Assembly (NCBI RefSeq): GCF_041146795.1
Contig: NC_135170.1
Location: 7,717,033-7,781,032 of the forward strand
Direction: 5' to 3'
Source: Maylandia zebra
Lineage: Eukaryota; Chordata; Actinopteri; Cichliformes; Cichlidae
DNA: 64,000 nucleotides
Shown here piece after piece: positions 53,165 through 64,000 of the stretch; position 1 is the stretch's first letter, and each line of letters opens with the position of its first letter. The notes beneath the pieces were generated by a model that made no database searches, was not told the origin of the DNA, and saw only the letters and a list, made by a program, of their open reading frames with translations. Position numbers and translations under genes: made by a program.

Positions 53165-53400
53165 CAGTTTCATTCATAGTGCTAAATCACAACAACAGTC
53201 ACATCAAGGCGCTTGATATTGTAAAGTAAAGACCCGACAATAATACAGAGAAACCCGAACAATCAGATGACCCCTTATGAACAAGCACTTTGGCAACAGT
53301 GGAAAGGATAAACTCTCTTTTAACAGGAAGAAACCTCCAGCAGAACCAGGCTCAGGGAGGGGCGGCCATCTGCTGCGACCGAGACAGGACAAGAGACAAG
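53165..53400 (-). repeat. dispersed teleost repeat, copy 2 (antisense)
   Basis: Reverse-complement phrases AACAGGAAGAAACCTCCAGC, GAACCAGGCTCAGGGAGG and GTGCTAAATCACAACAACAG show the same family as 41080-41575, with the 3' terminal AAGGCGCTTG part present. Confidence 0.75.
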
Positions 53401-54860
53401 CTGTAGTAGAGAGCTAGAGATGAATAATAACAATTGTGGATAGAATACCTTGTATCACAAATATCCACTGTAACCATCAATAATTTGAACAAGAATACAG
53501 TTGTGAAATGTGTATTTATTAATTTTTATATACACTTCTGGATGAGAATGAACTTGTTCTCAGTGGAAAAAACAAGCATACTATAAGAGCACAAAAAATT
53601 AGGAAGCAGACAAATTCAATTGTGGTGATATAGTTGACCAGACTAATCAGCAGATGAACTTTGTATGGCTTTTATGACTCAATCTGACCTAGATTTGAAC
53701 CGTTGTTGACCTGCGTTACACTACACAATAGAAACCAGTTAGCATATTTCTGTGAACAAACAAGTTCAACTTGCAGGGGTTACTCCACTTTAATACCCCC
53801 TTTACTTTAGTGACATTTAATTATTCCTTGTATTATGATAAACAGGAAAATTTCCCAGTCCTTTGAGTGTGGAATTGTGGTACTTTGCTGTTTATAGTAC
53901 AGATCTTTAATCATGAAGGTCAGAAATTTTACCCACTATGAAGTTTGGAATTAATTATATGAGGAAAAATTGGGGCAAGTGCACATTTGTTTGTGTGTAC
54001 CCAAATACTCACAGACAACCTTTGTTCAAAATGGTGAGACATAAACCTACATTTAAATTACATTCTGTACCAATAAATGACTCTATAACATATTTTGAAA
54101 ACAAAAATAATACAAAACCAATCTATAATGCTTCAAATTATTAACATAGAAAATGAACTATTTAAGATCAGTGAAAGAAGAAAAAACAGAGATGGAAACA
54201 AACAAAGATGAGAGCAAAATGCTGGCAATATTTTTTGACAGTTTAACTACTCATAGGAAGCATACAACAATGTAAATTTTATTTAACAAGACTATCACCA
54301 ACTAAAAATATCTACCAAAAGTAAAGTGGATTCATCTGACAAAATGTGATATAAACAAGATTGTTTAGCACGGTGCTTTTAGCTGAATCTCATTAGAGAA
54401 ATGGGTATTTGATTAAATATGAAAATGTAAATGCATGTTTTTAACACTCGGGACTACAAACTTTCCACAGTTTTAACCATAACATATATATTATCACTAT
54501 GGTATCAGTTTTCATCATGTCAGTTCATACTCCAAATGTCATTACATATCAATAAAATTTTTAAAGCAGTGCTTTTTCTCTCTTTAAAAAAAACAACAAC
54601 AAAAAAACAAAACAAAAAAGCAAACAAACAGAAACACACAACCATCTCACATGATAGAAAGAAAAAGGACAATTTTTGTTTTTACATGCACACTTCACTT
54701 ATATGTCTATGTACATAAAAATGCAACCTTTTGAACTCAGTTTGACCCCATTTAGAAGCCATTCAGACCCTCCCAATGTTCAAAGCTTGAAATTTATGAG
54801 GCTATAATTGCAGCAAAACCATTTGTCCGTGCGTGTGTGCGTGTGTGTCTCAATCATGTA
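53401..54860. other. gene-free stretch
   Basis: AT-rich; no supported exon or named element. An A/C-rich low-complexity run lies at 54587-54650. Confidence 0.45.
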
Positions 54861-54864
54861 TTTG

Positions 54865-55465
54865 TCACGGTACTGTGTCTGTGACCCAGTATGTATAATT
54901 CTGTTTAAGTTATATTCTTGGATTTGTTGGATATCTTTATTGTTGTCTGTTCGTGTTATATTTATAGTTCTTTAGTTTTCTGTCACTGTGCCTTCCCCGT
55001 GTTCCACGTTTAGTTACTCTTGTCTCTGTGTTTCGTATTCCCTCTCTTTATAGTCAGTCATGTCTCCATGTCACAGTGCCAAGTCTGCATCTTTGTGAAT
55101 GTCTCATGTTTCTTCTTTTATTTTGATAGTCCCTCCCCTAGTGTTCAGTGTGTTTAGTTTTACTTCCTCCCTGTCTCATTGTGTTTGAGTAATTCCAGCT
55201 GTCCCTTGTTATCCTTTGTGTATTTAATCCTCTGTCTTTCTTTGCCTGTCGTTGGATCATCTGCGTATCTCCACTTGTGGTTCCGTGGTCCAGGTTTCCA
55301 TCTTCTAGGTTTCATGTTTCAGGTATTCAGGTCTTTAGTTTCTTTGTACTTGTTTTTTAGTTGCTTCCCAGTTTAGGTTTGGTTAGTTTAATCTTTATTG
55401 CTTTCTGCTTTTGTTTATATTTTTCTCTGCTGCAAATAAAGCCACGCTTTCAGTTAATTCCTTCT
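54865..55465 (+). repeat. T-rich probable dispersed repeat ending in AATAAAG
   Basis: The block begins TTGTCACGGTACTGTGTC and ends CTGCTGCAAATAAAGCCACG, with unusual T/TC richness and many GTCTC/TGTTT phrases. It resembles the 3' part of a common fish retroelement. I cannot name the family with confidence. Confidence 0.4.
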
Positions 55466-56069
55466 TCAGTGCATTGATCTGTAAATGTATGCCACCATGT
55501 GTGTGGAGAGTTGTCTGTAAGTCAAGGGTTCATTAACTATGAGCTCACACTCACAGGTTCATACTGTCCTTTAAGCTCAGTACATGCCACCAGTAATTAT
55601 GCTTGAAGTACTCAGGCCTATAAGAACTATAGCTATAAGTACCTTATATTAAAGCTTTGTAATAAACAAACAAACAAACACCCCCCCGCCGAAAATAAAA
55701 ATCCAAACAAAATGTTATGTGAAACTGGGAATAGTTCATGATTCACCTAGCAGCACCCACTACCAGAAAGGAGCTAGCTGAAGTAGTTAGCTACAAAAAA
55801 CAAACAAACAAACAAAACCAAACAAAAAAACCCCTCACTATATAGGAGCTACTGGAGAATTTGATATCTAACTAATCCCGGACATTAAAGGTAATTTGGA
55901 TTAGCATTGAGCCTGCACATCTCTGGATCCCCATATAGTGTCCTTCATAAACTGTATCCTACCATGCAAAATGAAAAATGTATGCTCACATAAGTGAAAG
56001 AAAGATGTACCCTTTCGCCATCTTACAATGCTGTGATTGCAGCCATTCCCAAAATTTCTGTGAATGGTA

Positions 56070-56300
56070 CTCATGACCATTGATCAGTGGTCTCTGATCA
56101 GTGGTTGTTGATCAGTGGTCATGAGAATTTGCATAATTATGATGAAGGAACTGACCTCCCAGCCCATTGTTCCTTCAGTGGGCTGGTTTCAGTCATTATA
56201 AAAATGTATTGTTTATAAGGTTGGTGAAACCTGCAGTCAGCTGAGACTAAAGAAGTCACTTGGATGAGTGATGAAATGTTTCTTCCACTGAAAACGTTCA
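56070..56300. repeat. dispersed repeat with TGATCAGTGG tandem units
   Basis: Three TGATCAGTGG units spaced 14 bases apart (56081, 56095, 56109) lie inside inverted CTCATGACCA/TGGTCATGAG arms. They are followed by AGCCCATTGTTCCTTCAGTG and GAAGTCACTTGGATGAGTGA, phrases seen in many fish repeats. Confidence 0.6.
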
Positions 56301-56866
56301 GGTGAATAGAATTAACTTTTGAAGAAGTTAAAGAAATGTTTAGGGGAAAATTATGAAAACTTTATTTCCACAGAGCCATTATGACATTATATGACTCTAT
56401 ATAATCAAAGGTAATGCCACAAACATCATACCATCATTGTATATATTCAGATGGAAATTTAAAACGTATTTCAGAGTGGATTCAAAGCATTGTACTGTTT
56501 TTTTTTTAGCAAAAATCACACATGCAAAAAGACTTTTCAGCCATTATTATCTATGCATGCTTACACATTTATTTACACAGTCACAAATCTGATCAGAAAC
56601 TTTGGCTACACATTTGCAGATTCCTCTACAAATTCACAAATCTCTGTATAGATTCACAAATCTATTGACCAATTTTCACAACAACCCTCCACTCAGGCTG
56701 AAATACACATATGCAGATTGAGATATACACACAGAATCCCAATAATAGCCTCCTTAAAATTCAGCTTTATTTCTGCTATTACTGAGTAACCAAACATTTG
56801 CTTTTATTTACATTTTTGTTTTTCAACAGTGAACCAAAAGATAAAATTTGATTTAGTTTACTTTCA

Positions 56867-56970
<104 letters not shown>

Positions 56971-57823
56971 AGTTTCCATAGTTATAGAGACCAATACAAT
57001 AATTGGGCCTAAGATATTCTATATAACAGAAGGGATACAGAAAGTGTCTTTATATAAATTCACTTTCATTAAGTAGAATTGTGATATTTCAGCAGTGTTT
57101 TATTTTGGCAGCTTTAAAACTCTTGCAGCAGAAACTGAAAACTTGCAGTCTGCAGATGCACACATAAATGTGGAAAAAAGGACACAAAAAAAATCTATTT
57201 TTGCAGCTATTTAAGATTAAAAGTATGGTTTGTAAGGTTAGGCATCAGAAGAGTACATCTGATATTTATTTATTTTTTCTTCTGTGATGCTTAAAATTAT
57301 ATTTTTATCAGCAGTCGGGTAAAAACTAAAACAGGCTTAAAATGAGTGAATGGCTTACTTGCAAAGTGGCCAAAAACAGAGCTCCAAATGACGGCTAATG
57401 TTCCTGACAAAATTACTAATTGATATTCACTGGAAGCTAGTGACTAGCTGTGATAGACTTCGGAAATGCAAACTTTATTTACACAAAAAAAATGAGATCA
57501 ATGAGATGGGACTTTTTGGCCGACATCATCTTCATCTTTAAATGTTTCTCCTATTTATACAGTGACAGTCAGAAGAAGTTTTACTGTATTTGGTAGATAC
57601 AGTAGTAGTGCTCTTTAACAGTATTTTATCTTATTAAAGTGTTAGGCTTAATGTGATGGAAATAAATTGCCAGTGCCTAAAGTAGTTGTAACAAGAGCAG
57701 CAGCTGATCAACAGTACCTGCCCACTGCCCACTCTCTGAACCTGTTTTGTGTAGGAAAGCTGACCCCAGGCTGAACTAGTTGGTAGGGGGTAGGAGCAAA
57801 GGTCAGGGTTGAATGCCAGGTCC

Positions 57824-57849
57824 CTCTATGCCTCTGCAGAGGCATAGAG
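57824..57849. repeat. 26-bp perfect palindrome
   Basis: CTCTATGCCTCTG and its exact reverse complement, no spacer, centred on a PstI-like CTGCAG; flanked by direct GCCAGGTC copies. Confidence 0.95.
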
Positions 57850-58984
57850 TTGAAGGCCAGGTCACTGTTGAGTATTCATTATATGTGTGGGCAGAGCCTC
57901 CTGCTGGACAAAAATGACTGCAACATTCTTTACTTCTGTTAGTCTGTAATCATATCTGGTTATAATGTTTATTATTATCTTTATTGAGCAAAATATTGCT
58001 TAGAATTTGATTCAAAAGAACAAGTGATTTTAGTATATTCTAAATCTCCAAATATATGCTTACAAATATTTTTACTGTTACTACCTGACGACTATATCAT
58101 TAAATATATTGTTAAAAAAAATTATCTTTGCAATCAGGATGGGATTTGTTGGGAGGAACAAGGAAAAAAGAAAAGACCCCCATGGCTGCATAGTAAAATT
58201 ATTGGTAATGCTGTTTACCAGGTGGTAATTTGTTTTACCACCTGGTTGTATTTGTAATTACAACAAACAATTTTTGGAAATAAGAAAGAAATACAATTAA
58301 AAATATATATCAATCAATAGAATTATACAGATAAATAAATAAATACATTAAAAACACTAGAATTGTGGCTTATTCCAGGATTTACTGTTCTTTCATTGGT
58401 TATATGTAGAAACTCAATATGGGTAATTTTTGTTTTAGAGCAACTGATTTTAATATCAACATCAGCAGGCTGACTGTAGAACTGGTATGTGCTTGTTGAT
58501 TAACACCAAGTGTATTTAATACAAATATACTTTGAGCTTTTAAGACCTCCATATCAGCAGTGGAATATTTGTTTTCTTGAAAAACCTGAATAAATTGCAC
58601 AATTAAATTTAAAAAAGAAGAAATGTTCCAAATTTTCTAGCAAAAATTTATGGTTCAGGCTTCACAGGGTTAAGGAAAATTGTAATGGGATGTAAAAAAA
58701 TACAATACCACTGGGTGTTAGATAGGTCTGGGTTTGATCTGTTAAATAAAGGTAATTTAAAAATGTAAAACTTTTTTCGTTATGTACATTTACTTATTTA
58801 TTTTTCAAGTTAAAGTTTTGCAATTATAGACGCTGCCCATAAAAATCCCAAATTTTACTTTAGTTAATCTGGACTAGTTTCAGACTGGAAGTCATTTTGT
58901 TGAGCAGCAGTCATTTCTTTAGTTATTTACAGCATGTCTTTGCTGTTTTGAGTTTCTGCTTTGAAGTTAAGACCATCCATCCAT

Positions 58985-59095
58985 CCTGTTTTTGACTCCT
59001 CTGTGTAACTTATCCAGCGTGTTCTTGGTCTGGGGTGTCCATCCATTGGGCCATGTCTGGAACACCTCACGTCCAGGTCCCAGTTCTACAAATCT
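58985..59095 (-). mobile_element. antisense RTE/Rex3-like LINE tail fragment
   Basis: CCATCCATCC followed by ACTTATCCAGCGTGTTCTTG, then GGGCCATGTCTGGAACACCT and CACGTCCAGG, is the reverse complement of the 3' segment also seen at 25415-25610. Confidence 0.6.
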
Positions 59096-61169
59096 TTTAA
59101 CATTTTATTTTGGTACAATCATTAGAGTTAATGAGCTCAGCCATCATCCATCCATTTGTCCGGCTGGTTTTATATGAATTAACACTTGTTAGACTTTTTT
59201 GTTTAAGGTTTCATATTGTGATAATAGTATATTTTAATATTGTGTGTGTGCATACATTTAATCCAGTCTTGGTATTTGACCATTTACTGACCTTGCTGAT
59301 GTTTGACTGCTGAGAAACTCTTGTCTCTGTTACCTTGGTAACATAGTGACCCCAGACTGACCCTTGGACTGGTCACTGTAGCTGCTGTTACTTTTCTCAG
59401 GGCCAGAAGAGAGAGAGAGAGTGTGTGTGCGCGTGTGTGTCAGATGTCCACCGGTAACTACCATTTTGCTGGTCAATGTGTGTATGTGAGGGAACAGATA
59501 AGGAAACAAGTACCACTGATGCAGTAAAAGCTTGAATACACGGAGATTAAATCAGTGCCTTCAAATACAGATTATTTGTCATTTCCACCTATTTGTTGTT
59601 GCCAAGATGTCTGCTCTGTTAAGCGGAGTAGAAGTATCCATAGGCTCACTCTATAGGATCAAGAGACTTAAATTCAATCTCTAAAGCAACAGCACAACCA
59701 CAGCAGGAGCCATTTAACTTTTTCAGTATATGAATGTTAAGGAAACAGGCAGCTTGCTTCAAGATAAAAAGACTGATCCTATTTCGTTGTCTTTGTGGAA
59801 GCATGTCTTGATATAAAAAGTGGAACTGTAGGATGTGGAAGTGTGGGAAGTGTGGGAGCAAAATGAACAGAGAAGGTCAAACAGAGATAGTGAGACAAAC
59901 GGGAAGTCAGCAGGTCAGAGGTCAGAGAAGAGCCTCTTTATGTGTATATATGTTAAGGAGGAGTGTGGCCTGGCACCTTTGCCCTCTGGACTTCTCTCTC
60001 TAATAGAGAGAGTGACTAAATACACATTGAGTCAATATGGACTTGGTCAGTGACTCTATATGTCTTTCCCACTGTTGCTGATGAATTTTGAATAAAAAAA
60101 ACTAAACTAAATGATTAGTCAGTTATTCTGTCACCAGATGGGATCAGGAAATAACACAAACACGTTCAAGTATCTTCAGTTTAACTTCATTTGTTTTCTC
60201 AATAGCTGATGCATGTAAGTGTCTGTGCATTGCACCCATGCATTATATGGGCACAGTTTTATTTAAGTGTGCTAGCACTACTGGAAAGCTTAACAACATT
60301 ATTTAGTCTAAATATGGTCACTTCTGACTCAGAGGAACCAAGTGGCAGTTTTCAAAACACTAATGCTGAGACTTCTGATTCCAGAAACCAGCAGGGGCTG
60401 GCTGGTAAAATGGACTGGTACCTACATTGTGCATTTTTATTCAATTTTAACATCTAACCCTTTAAAGCCTAAAACAATTGCCTGAAAATTCAATTTTTTT
60501 GAAAATGAAATGTTTTTTGAATCTTCTGACAATCTAAAATATGTATATATATTTGAATTGTGTCATATTCGCTACATTTAGCATATTTCTGTGCAATTTT
60601 ACAATGTATTGTGCAATTTATTTAGTTTTTATAGGGGGAAAGTCACAATGCTGATATCAAAGTCTAAAAACAACCCCACAAAAATTTTGTGTATGAAATA
60701 TGACACACCAGGCGTTAAGGGGGTTCCCATTTACACTCTCAAATTCACAGAGTGCTTTTAGCTATACCTAAGCACTTTTATCCAACATTTCCAGACATTC
60801 ACATGCTGATGGATACATTGTGGCAGCTTTGAGCAGACCAACAATTCTTTGACACATCGACAAGAGGAACCAAGGACCTTCCGATTTACAGATGACCCGC
60901 TTTACCACCTGAGCCACAACTGCCCCAGCTGGTGCTAAACCTCCCAGCAGGCAGGCAGGTTTGGCTCATAACCTGCCAGATTTTGGACAGGTTGGCAGAA
61001 TCTGGCCTCCTTCCAAGGACATCCACCATAGTAGGTTAATTGGTGATTCTAAATTTTTCAAAGTGGTGAATGTGAGTGTGAATGATGGTGTCTCTAAGTT
61101 GGCCTTGTAATAGACCATTAAACTGTTCTGGCTACCAACTTTCTGTGACAGCTGGGACTGACTCCAGCT

Positions 61170-61420
61170 AGCTCCTCATAGTACCATATCACCACAATAG
61201 AGCACTTCGCTTTTAGACTGCAGGCTTATATTTGTGGGTCAGAGGGTATTTAAAAGTAGAACAGGAGGTAGAGGTTTAGCTTTCAGACCCCTCTTTTGTG
61301 GAACCAGCTCTCAGGTTGGATTCAGACACTCTCTGTACTTTTAAGATGAGGTTTAAAACTTTTAGTTATGCTTGAATGGGCCGAGACTGCTGGGAGCTTT
61401 CCATTAGGAACTGAGCATTT
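61170..61420 (+). repeat. dispersed teleost repeat, copy 3
   Basis: AGAGCACTTCGCTTTTAGAC, TTTAAAAGTAGAACAGGAGG, CCCTCTTTTGTGGAACCAGC and TACTTTTAAGATGAGG match the 5' half of copy 1; the GC-rich 3' half is missing. Confidence 0.7.
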
Positions 61421-63100
61421 CTTGTTTGTTCACTTATGTTGTTTATGGATTTATTATTAGAGAGAGCAGACAGCTGTGCAAAGATCAGTTGTGATAAAGA
61501 AATGTTGTGAGCTAGCCTGAAAAGGCAACATGGAAATATACGCACTGTAGAACATTTAACAGCTGTGTCCACATGTTACTTGGCGAATTAACACTGACGT
61601 GTGTTACAGATGTATTTTCTTTTTTGTGAGTGGTAGTAAAATATCATAATATCAATATCATGTAGTATTCTGGGTTTTTGGCTAGTTTTGCATTAGCTAT
61701 TAGTTATTGCTATTAGTGCAGGTGCTTGCAAAGAGCTGAAGTTCTGTTAGCAGCACAATGCCTCATAAGAACCATTTGTGGTGGTTCAAAAAAGTACAAT
61801 GAATAAGATGAATTCTTGCACCTCTGACAGAAAGGAAACAAGCTAATATCTGGTTGGTTGTCTCACTGGTTGACTTAATCCATGACACACTATAAAGAGG
61901 TTGTTGTTGCAACTACATGACAATAAGTTATGATAAAAAGCACATTTAATGTATTCATTATTAGATATTTAAGATTATTACTGCATATACTGAAAACAAA
62001 AAATATATTTTGTGGCTAACAAGTTTTTGGATTTCCAGCAAATCTTGTTGCGCTATTCTTTTTTGAACAAGAATTAGATGCGTTGTTTTTAAATTACATT
62101 TCAGGATTTCACAACATAACTAACAGAAGGTTTCTAACCATTAAGGTTTTCATTATGTTCTTCTGATAATATGGCGTTACCTACATATTACCTGTACTTT
62201 ATTTATATAGTGCCAAATGACAACAGTTGCTTCAAGATTTTTTTTAAAATAAATACCGACTGCAAATCCAAATCAAATTTAACTGTAATAGCTATGAGGG
62301 ACCACAGGCACCCCTTTTTCTTTTTTTTTTTTCTTTTTTTTTTTAAAACTCGGCAACAAAAAGCCAACAAGTTTGGCAAATTAAGTGTGTTGTTATGGAA
62401 ACAAGATGATAGACTTTGTTTTGCTGTCACATTTCCCTCCCTCAAAATGAGAAAAATTCACATGTGAGCTCAGTGTAATGGTGTAATTTTATTCTTGTCT
62501 TTTCCATCTGTGTTCACCACTTTACAAAGACAATTTTTTAAAGGGAATATGTAATTTACTGACAGCAGTGGTGATGAGAGGAAGAAGAAAGTAATGATGG
62601 AGAAGAGAAAAATAGAGAAGGGGAGAGGGAAAAAGAAGAAAGGGTGAAGGAGGTGTAAGCACAGCAGATGGATGATGCTACTGGACAGTATTTCATGTCC
62701 GACTGTGCTGACTGCTGCTGCGCTCACAGCAGGGTGTGTGCATGTGTACTTGCTTATCTTGTGCTTCAAATGGGAAATGGTACATGTGCATGTGGGAGAG
62801 CGAGCACACGCGTTATCCTTAGGTTACAAAATCTGAACGTAGTGTGTGTGTCTGCTGTGAGAGTAATTCAGCCCAATTAATTGGTTTGAGATTGAAAATG
62901 AGATGAGAACACAGCTGAGCTCATCCCCCCTGCTTTTACTCCATCCCTGTCTGCTCAACCCCCTTTTCCTCTCTCCCCTGTGTGTTTCTTTTTTTAAATC
63001 ATTCTGGCATTCATTTCACTCACTTAAACCCTTTAGATTTAAATACATTTATCATGGTATGTATTTTGTGTAACACACAGCACTGGTAACCAACTTTTAT

Positions 63101-63102
<2 letters not shown>

Positions 63103-63130
<28 letters not shown>
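63103..63130. repeat. (CA)n microsatellite
   Basis: About 14 CA units; an AAAAT-type run follows at 63179-63210. Confidence 0.95.
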
Positions 63131-63134
<4 letters not shown>

Positions 63135-64000
63135 ACTGACATTACAGATATTTTGCAAAAGAAAAACAATGAGGACAAAAAAAAATAAAATAAAATAAAA
63201 TAAAATAAAAGGCCTTGCATGCAGAGAGAAATGTGACAAGTAGAAATGATAAGAGTAATATCTCCGTGAGACTTGAGGGTTTAACAACGACCTTTTCAGA
63301 AAAATGAGTTAGGCCAGTTTAACCCTGATGTATTGGCTTAGTGTGTGTGAGTGCGTTGTGTGTGGCGCTCAGTCTCCCTGTCTCTCTGCAGGGTGACACA
63401 CAGAATGCCGATTGGTCCTCGGTCTGTTGAGCAACTCAATTATGCCTCTTAATATCACTAACACCATGAGACCTCAAACAGCGAGCCTATTAACACTACA
63501 CATAGTAATGTTTCCATTAGTTCAGAGGACATCATATAGACTTACTTTCACTTCCTGTAGACTTAGATTAACCAGAATGCTGCTACTGGCAATGCTGCTC
63601 CTTTTTAGTGTAAAGAAGTGTAATTAATAATATTAGTTTAATAACATTACCCATTTTGTAGTATTATCACTTTTTGCACAATATAAGTGGCCATGTAATT
63701 GCTTGAACTTTTAAAATGTAAACACTTAAACCTTTTTAGTGTTTGCACAAAAAGTACAACAATATAGTGCATAGTTTCAGTGTAATTCAATGTAACCAGC
63801 TCCAGGAGTCCATCCCTCACCCTGAGGAGAGTCCCCAATTTCACATCCACATTAAACAGACTCATGTACAAATGAAGACCATTAAATCATGTTAAAACAT
63901 TACATTCAAGCTCAAGTACTAAATTCTGTTCTGTGGAAGGAAATAAGGTACAGTTGGAGTCTAGCTTTAGCTTAATCATCAGAATATGAATGTTGCTTTT

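Larger units (their letters stand above)
57000..64000. other. gene-free 3' part of the window
   Basis: Apart from the repeats listed, I find no exon pair, conserved protein motif, tRNA or other RNA gene. Open frames here are short and lack recognisable composition. Confidence 0.45.

Overview
This is a vertebrate nuclear DNA window. Its spliced genes, GT-AG introns, long (CA)n tracts, hAT elements with 8-bp target duplications and CR1/L2-, RTE- and R4-like LINE remnants point to a ray-finned fish, probably a percomorph (cichlid-like from the repeats; that rank is an inference). No bacterial or phage features are present.

Gene-bearing part (about 1.7-35 kb). A first coding exon on the minus strand (1772-1789, six codons, good splice donor) is best read as the start of copz2. 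Next is praf2 on the plus strand (three exons, 5461-8898, 178 residues). Then comes an NFE2L1-type CNC-bZIP gene on the plus strand (seven coding exons, 14221-22240, 793 residues, plus a probable non-coding first exon near 12.3-12.44 kb). Then cbx1, encoding HP1-beta, on the minus strand (chromodomain and chromoshadow exons between 32.7 and 29.2 kb, CpG-rich promoter near 34-35 kb). The order and orientation copz2(-), nfe2l1(+), cbx1(-) match the mammalian COPZ2-NFE2L1-CBX1 block as I recall it. praf2 sits inside this block, which differs from its human X-chromosome position. The genes are independent housekeeping or regulatory loci: coatomer traffic, an ER/Golgi PRA1 protein, an ER-tethered stress transcription factor and a heterochromatin reader. 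They are not a pathway.

Repeat-rich part (35-64 kb). I find no convincing gene here. It holds a cluster of non-autonomous hAT elements (one nested in another, several with intact 8-bp duplications), a nearly full RT-bearing L2/CR1-type LINE inserted in one of two 98%-identical repeats, antisense LINE scraps, at least three copies of one dispersed teleost repeat, several perfect palindromes and long CA microsatellites. Smaller insertions also lie in the gene part: a 227-bp hAT MITE and two LINE scraps in an nfe2l1 intron, and a decayed piggyBac element in a cbx1 intron about 80 bp from a splice donor.

The most informative observations are the divergent nfe2l1 (no recognisable DIDLID/ETGE Neh2-like motifs, shortened Neh3, but a kept DDI2-type W-L cleavage site and CNC-bZIP), the nested hAT insertions, and the filled/empty site pair around the L2 LINE. 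I see no sign of an entirely new biological system, and say so plainly. Exon limits come from splice-site reading and family alignment from memory, without transcript data.
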